From assembly GCF_037975245.1 (NCBI RefSeq), contig NC_092568.1, forward strand, positions 11,059,501 through 11,123,500: a stretch of DNA of 64,000 nucleotides, written 5' to 3'. The number at the start of each line of letters is the position of its first letter. Position 1 is the first letter of the stretch. Under the pieces are notes generated by a model, which made no database searches, was not told where the DNA came from, and saw only the letters and a program-made list of their open reading frames with translations. The DNA comes from Apostichopus japonicus. Lineage: Eukaryota; Echinodermata; Holothuroidea; Aspidochirotida; Stichopodidae. Positions 62,151 to 64,000 of the stretch are shown here, in pieces. Both the position numbers and the translations under genes were made by a program.

Positions 62151-63483
62151 CAGGGGCGTATCCAGGGGGGGCGCAACAGGCGCGCGCCCCCCTATTGGCC
62201 GTCACCAAAAAAAAAAAAGTTTAGCAAAAAGAAAAAAAAAATTGATGACGACCTTTATGTGAGATGTCGGTGATCGCTCAACCCCCCCCCCCTCCCGTAT
62301 GCTTTATTTTTTGTTTGCCAAAAAAAGGTTCTGGCGAAGTTCGGCGGCATAATAGTTTTAGAAACATAGACGGTAATTGTGTTTGTATTATCACTATAAA
62401 CACTAAGTGACATGCCAGCCATACTAAATTGTGCATTTTGTGTCCATATTTACTGGAAATGTTGCTTATTATTAAGGTCGAAAAATGGATCACATATGGC
62501 CATGGGCGGCGATCCTGGGGGGAGGGGGGATATATCCCTCCATGAAAATGGGTGGAGGGGATGTAATACACCATATCCCCCCCCCCACCAAATGCCAGGG
62601 ATAAGAATATTTTCATGCCTACATTTATGCATCTTCGTTAATGTACGGCCCTTTTTTAGCTTCATTTCTCGCCTACCATAAACGCAGTGCGATCTTTTCA
62701 AATAAAGCGTCTTTATAAAGCAAGAATAGTTGACTGTAGGCTTCATTGGCCCTATAACAACAAAATGTATTATTGCGCCCACGGTATTGATATAGTACAT
62801 ATATGCACCCTCATAGTATTCATATAGGCCCTATAGTAGGCCTACACACGTACATGTTCCCTCGAACAGCTGAGAATCTCATGTTACCAGGGTAATGCTT
62901 TATACACGTTTCACCTGGATGCCCTAGCAATCGGTACCTAGGAATGTAACTATGTGTAATTGTGTATTGCATGTGTATAGGCCTATAATAGCCTGCATGA
63001 GGCCATTTTCTTCATCGAATAATATAAAAGAGCTCTCGAACATTCTAACGTTGCGCCTGAAACAAGATTGACAGGGGCAATTTTCCCAAAATAACAACCG
63101 AAATTAAAAAAAAAGTATTTTGGATCCTGATTATGAGATATTTCGGACATGACATCCCTATTTTAAAGTTGGGTATATGCCGCTTGGAAACCTCGGGAAG
63201 TGCCGTTTCCGGCCATCTAGAGGGTTTTTTAATCCCAAAATTTTCTTGTACGCTTCGCGCCAACTCATGGTGGCGCTACGCTTAGATAGTCAACAAGGTC
63301 ATATCCCCCCCCCCCCACTCGGAAGTACGGATCGCCGCCCATACATATGACACCATTTTGCATTTCAGCCCTTCTTCGAAAGCAAAAATTGTACACCGCT
63401 CCCCTTAGACCCATCCCCCAGGACGGCGATCATTCATGCCTGACGCCCCCCCCCCCTATTGGAAAATCCTGGATACGCCCCTG
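62151..63483. mobile_element. Outer TIR element, about 1.33 kb
   Basis: The ends CAGGGGCGTATCCAGG and CCTGGATACGCCCCTG are perfect 16-bp inverted repeats, a known pattern of non-autonomous hAT-like elements in invertebrates. Flanks ATCGAA and ATCGGA may be a target duplication with one mismatch, but hAT duplications are 8 bp, so this is uncertain. A second element is nested inside at 62,502-63,342. No transposase frame found. Confidence 0.82.
62502..63342. mobile_element. Inner nested TIR element, about 840 bp
   Basis: The ends ATGGGCGGCGATCC and GGATCGCCGCCCAT are perfect 14-bp inverted repeats lying inside the 62,151-63,483 element, flanked by ACATATG-like words. Positions 63,136-63,300 (GGAAGTGCCGTTTCCGGCC, AAAATTTTCTTGTACGC) match 4,936-5,080 of the 4.3-kb MITE. 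Confidence 0.72.
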
Positions 63484-63689
63484 ATCGGAGCTGTGTCGCT
63501 TTTGATGTGCCCGGATGGTTTCCCAGGGAGGTTCTTCTACAATTGCATTGTTTGTTAAGGCGGTGCTAGTGTCAGTTGATTAGTACTATAAAGTTGACGG
63601 ACTTCTATTGGATGAACTTTGAAGGAATATAAGGGTGTTTAACATTTGTTAATATTGGAAACAGTGCTTTGGGTGCAGGAGGACAGGTA

Positions 63690-63790
63690 TAGTATAAAAG
63701 AGCGTGTCGGTTGACGCGCGGCTCTCCCTCTCTCTCTCTTCACTCTGCTGCTGTACCAATTATATCATCGGTTGTGTTCTGTGCTGCAGA
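63690..63790 (+). promoter_or_regulatory. TATA-box promoter-like region
   Basis: TAGTATAAAAGAGCG near 63,691 is a good TATA box. About 30 bp downstream a CT-rich CTCTCCCTCTCTCTCTCTTC could hold the start site. No coding sequence follows before the window ends. It could be the 5' promoter of a gene beyond 64,000 or of a retroelement end; the window does not decide. Confidence 0.4.
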
Positions 63791-64000
63791 GTACACCGTA
63801 TACGTTTTCCGTACTTTGAAGTTTTCTCAATGTGTTCAAGTTGCAATAACTTAACTTGTACGCTAGTAGTAGTAAATTGAGTCTCGTCCATCCAATATGC
63901 TCAGTGATTAACCTCCGCGATCACGACCTTGCGCAAGGTTTATTGCTTCCTCGAAATTGTTAACGGGCCTTCCTACTGGTTTAGCAGTAGGTCTCAATGC

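Noticed and set aside
63690-64000. Window end as an LTR
   Set aside because: A TATA box and CT-rich start-like region are present, but no partner repeat, primer-binding site or internal genes are visible, so the claim cannot be supported.

Overview
Eukaryotic, AT-rich, non-coding-heavy DNA with GT-AG introns, dense microsatellites, MITEs, LINE and SINE relics and many poly-G/poly-C runs. The texture (frequent AGGCCTAC-type words, a dispersed 'GACCTCAAATGACCTTTGACC' repeat, intron-rich genes) suggests a marine invertebrate deuterostome, perhaps an echinoderm such as a sea cucumber. That assignment is inference only.

Layout. 1-3,319 is gene-poor. 3,320-14,962 (copy I) and 16,171-37,024 plus 53,600-54,053 (copy II) are two direct copies of one ancestral block. 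A third, older and inverted partial copy lies at about 58,460-61,850. The block carries a minus-strand gene for a small extracellular protein: a phase-1 signal-peptide exon followed by a symmetric phase 1-1 cysteine-containing domain exon, possibly immunoglobulin-like. In copy II this domain exon has been amplified to four intact copies, the last units repeating at an almost exact 2.70-kb period.

The main discovery is at 37,025-53,599. A 16.6-kb insertion splits copy II, and copy I preserves the empty site at 14,507-14,510. The insertion has terminal inverted repeats (AAGAG..TAGGAAACATTT), a CGTG target duplication, and near each end an array of about ten palindromes of the type GGGGCGTACCAGTACGCCCC, the two arrays in opposite orientation. 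It is therefore a giant DNA transposon.

It carries two divergent spliced genes. On the minus strand is a decayed transposase-like gene with DN..REN and VGHTHEDVDQ motifs (the family often listed as DUF7869). On the plus strand is a seven-exon gene joining a ParB-type N-terminal domain to a SAM-binding DNA-methyltransferase-type C-terminal domain. The methyltransferase catalytic motif looks replaced (CPAA where DPPY is expected) while the SAM-binding motif is kept. A ParB-like protein and palindromic site clusters in the same element invite the idea of a ParB/parS-like end-recognition or modification system. That functional link is inference.

54,054-64,000 holds MITEs (55,440-55,787; nested pair at 62,151-63,483), a LINE 3' end (56,400-56,930), a LINE endonuclease relic (60,234-60,640) between 90-bp direct repeats, a tRNA-derived SINE-like element, and a TATA promoter-like sequence near 63,690.
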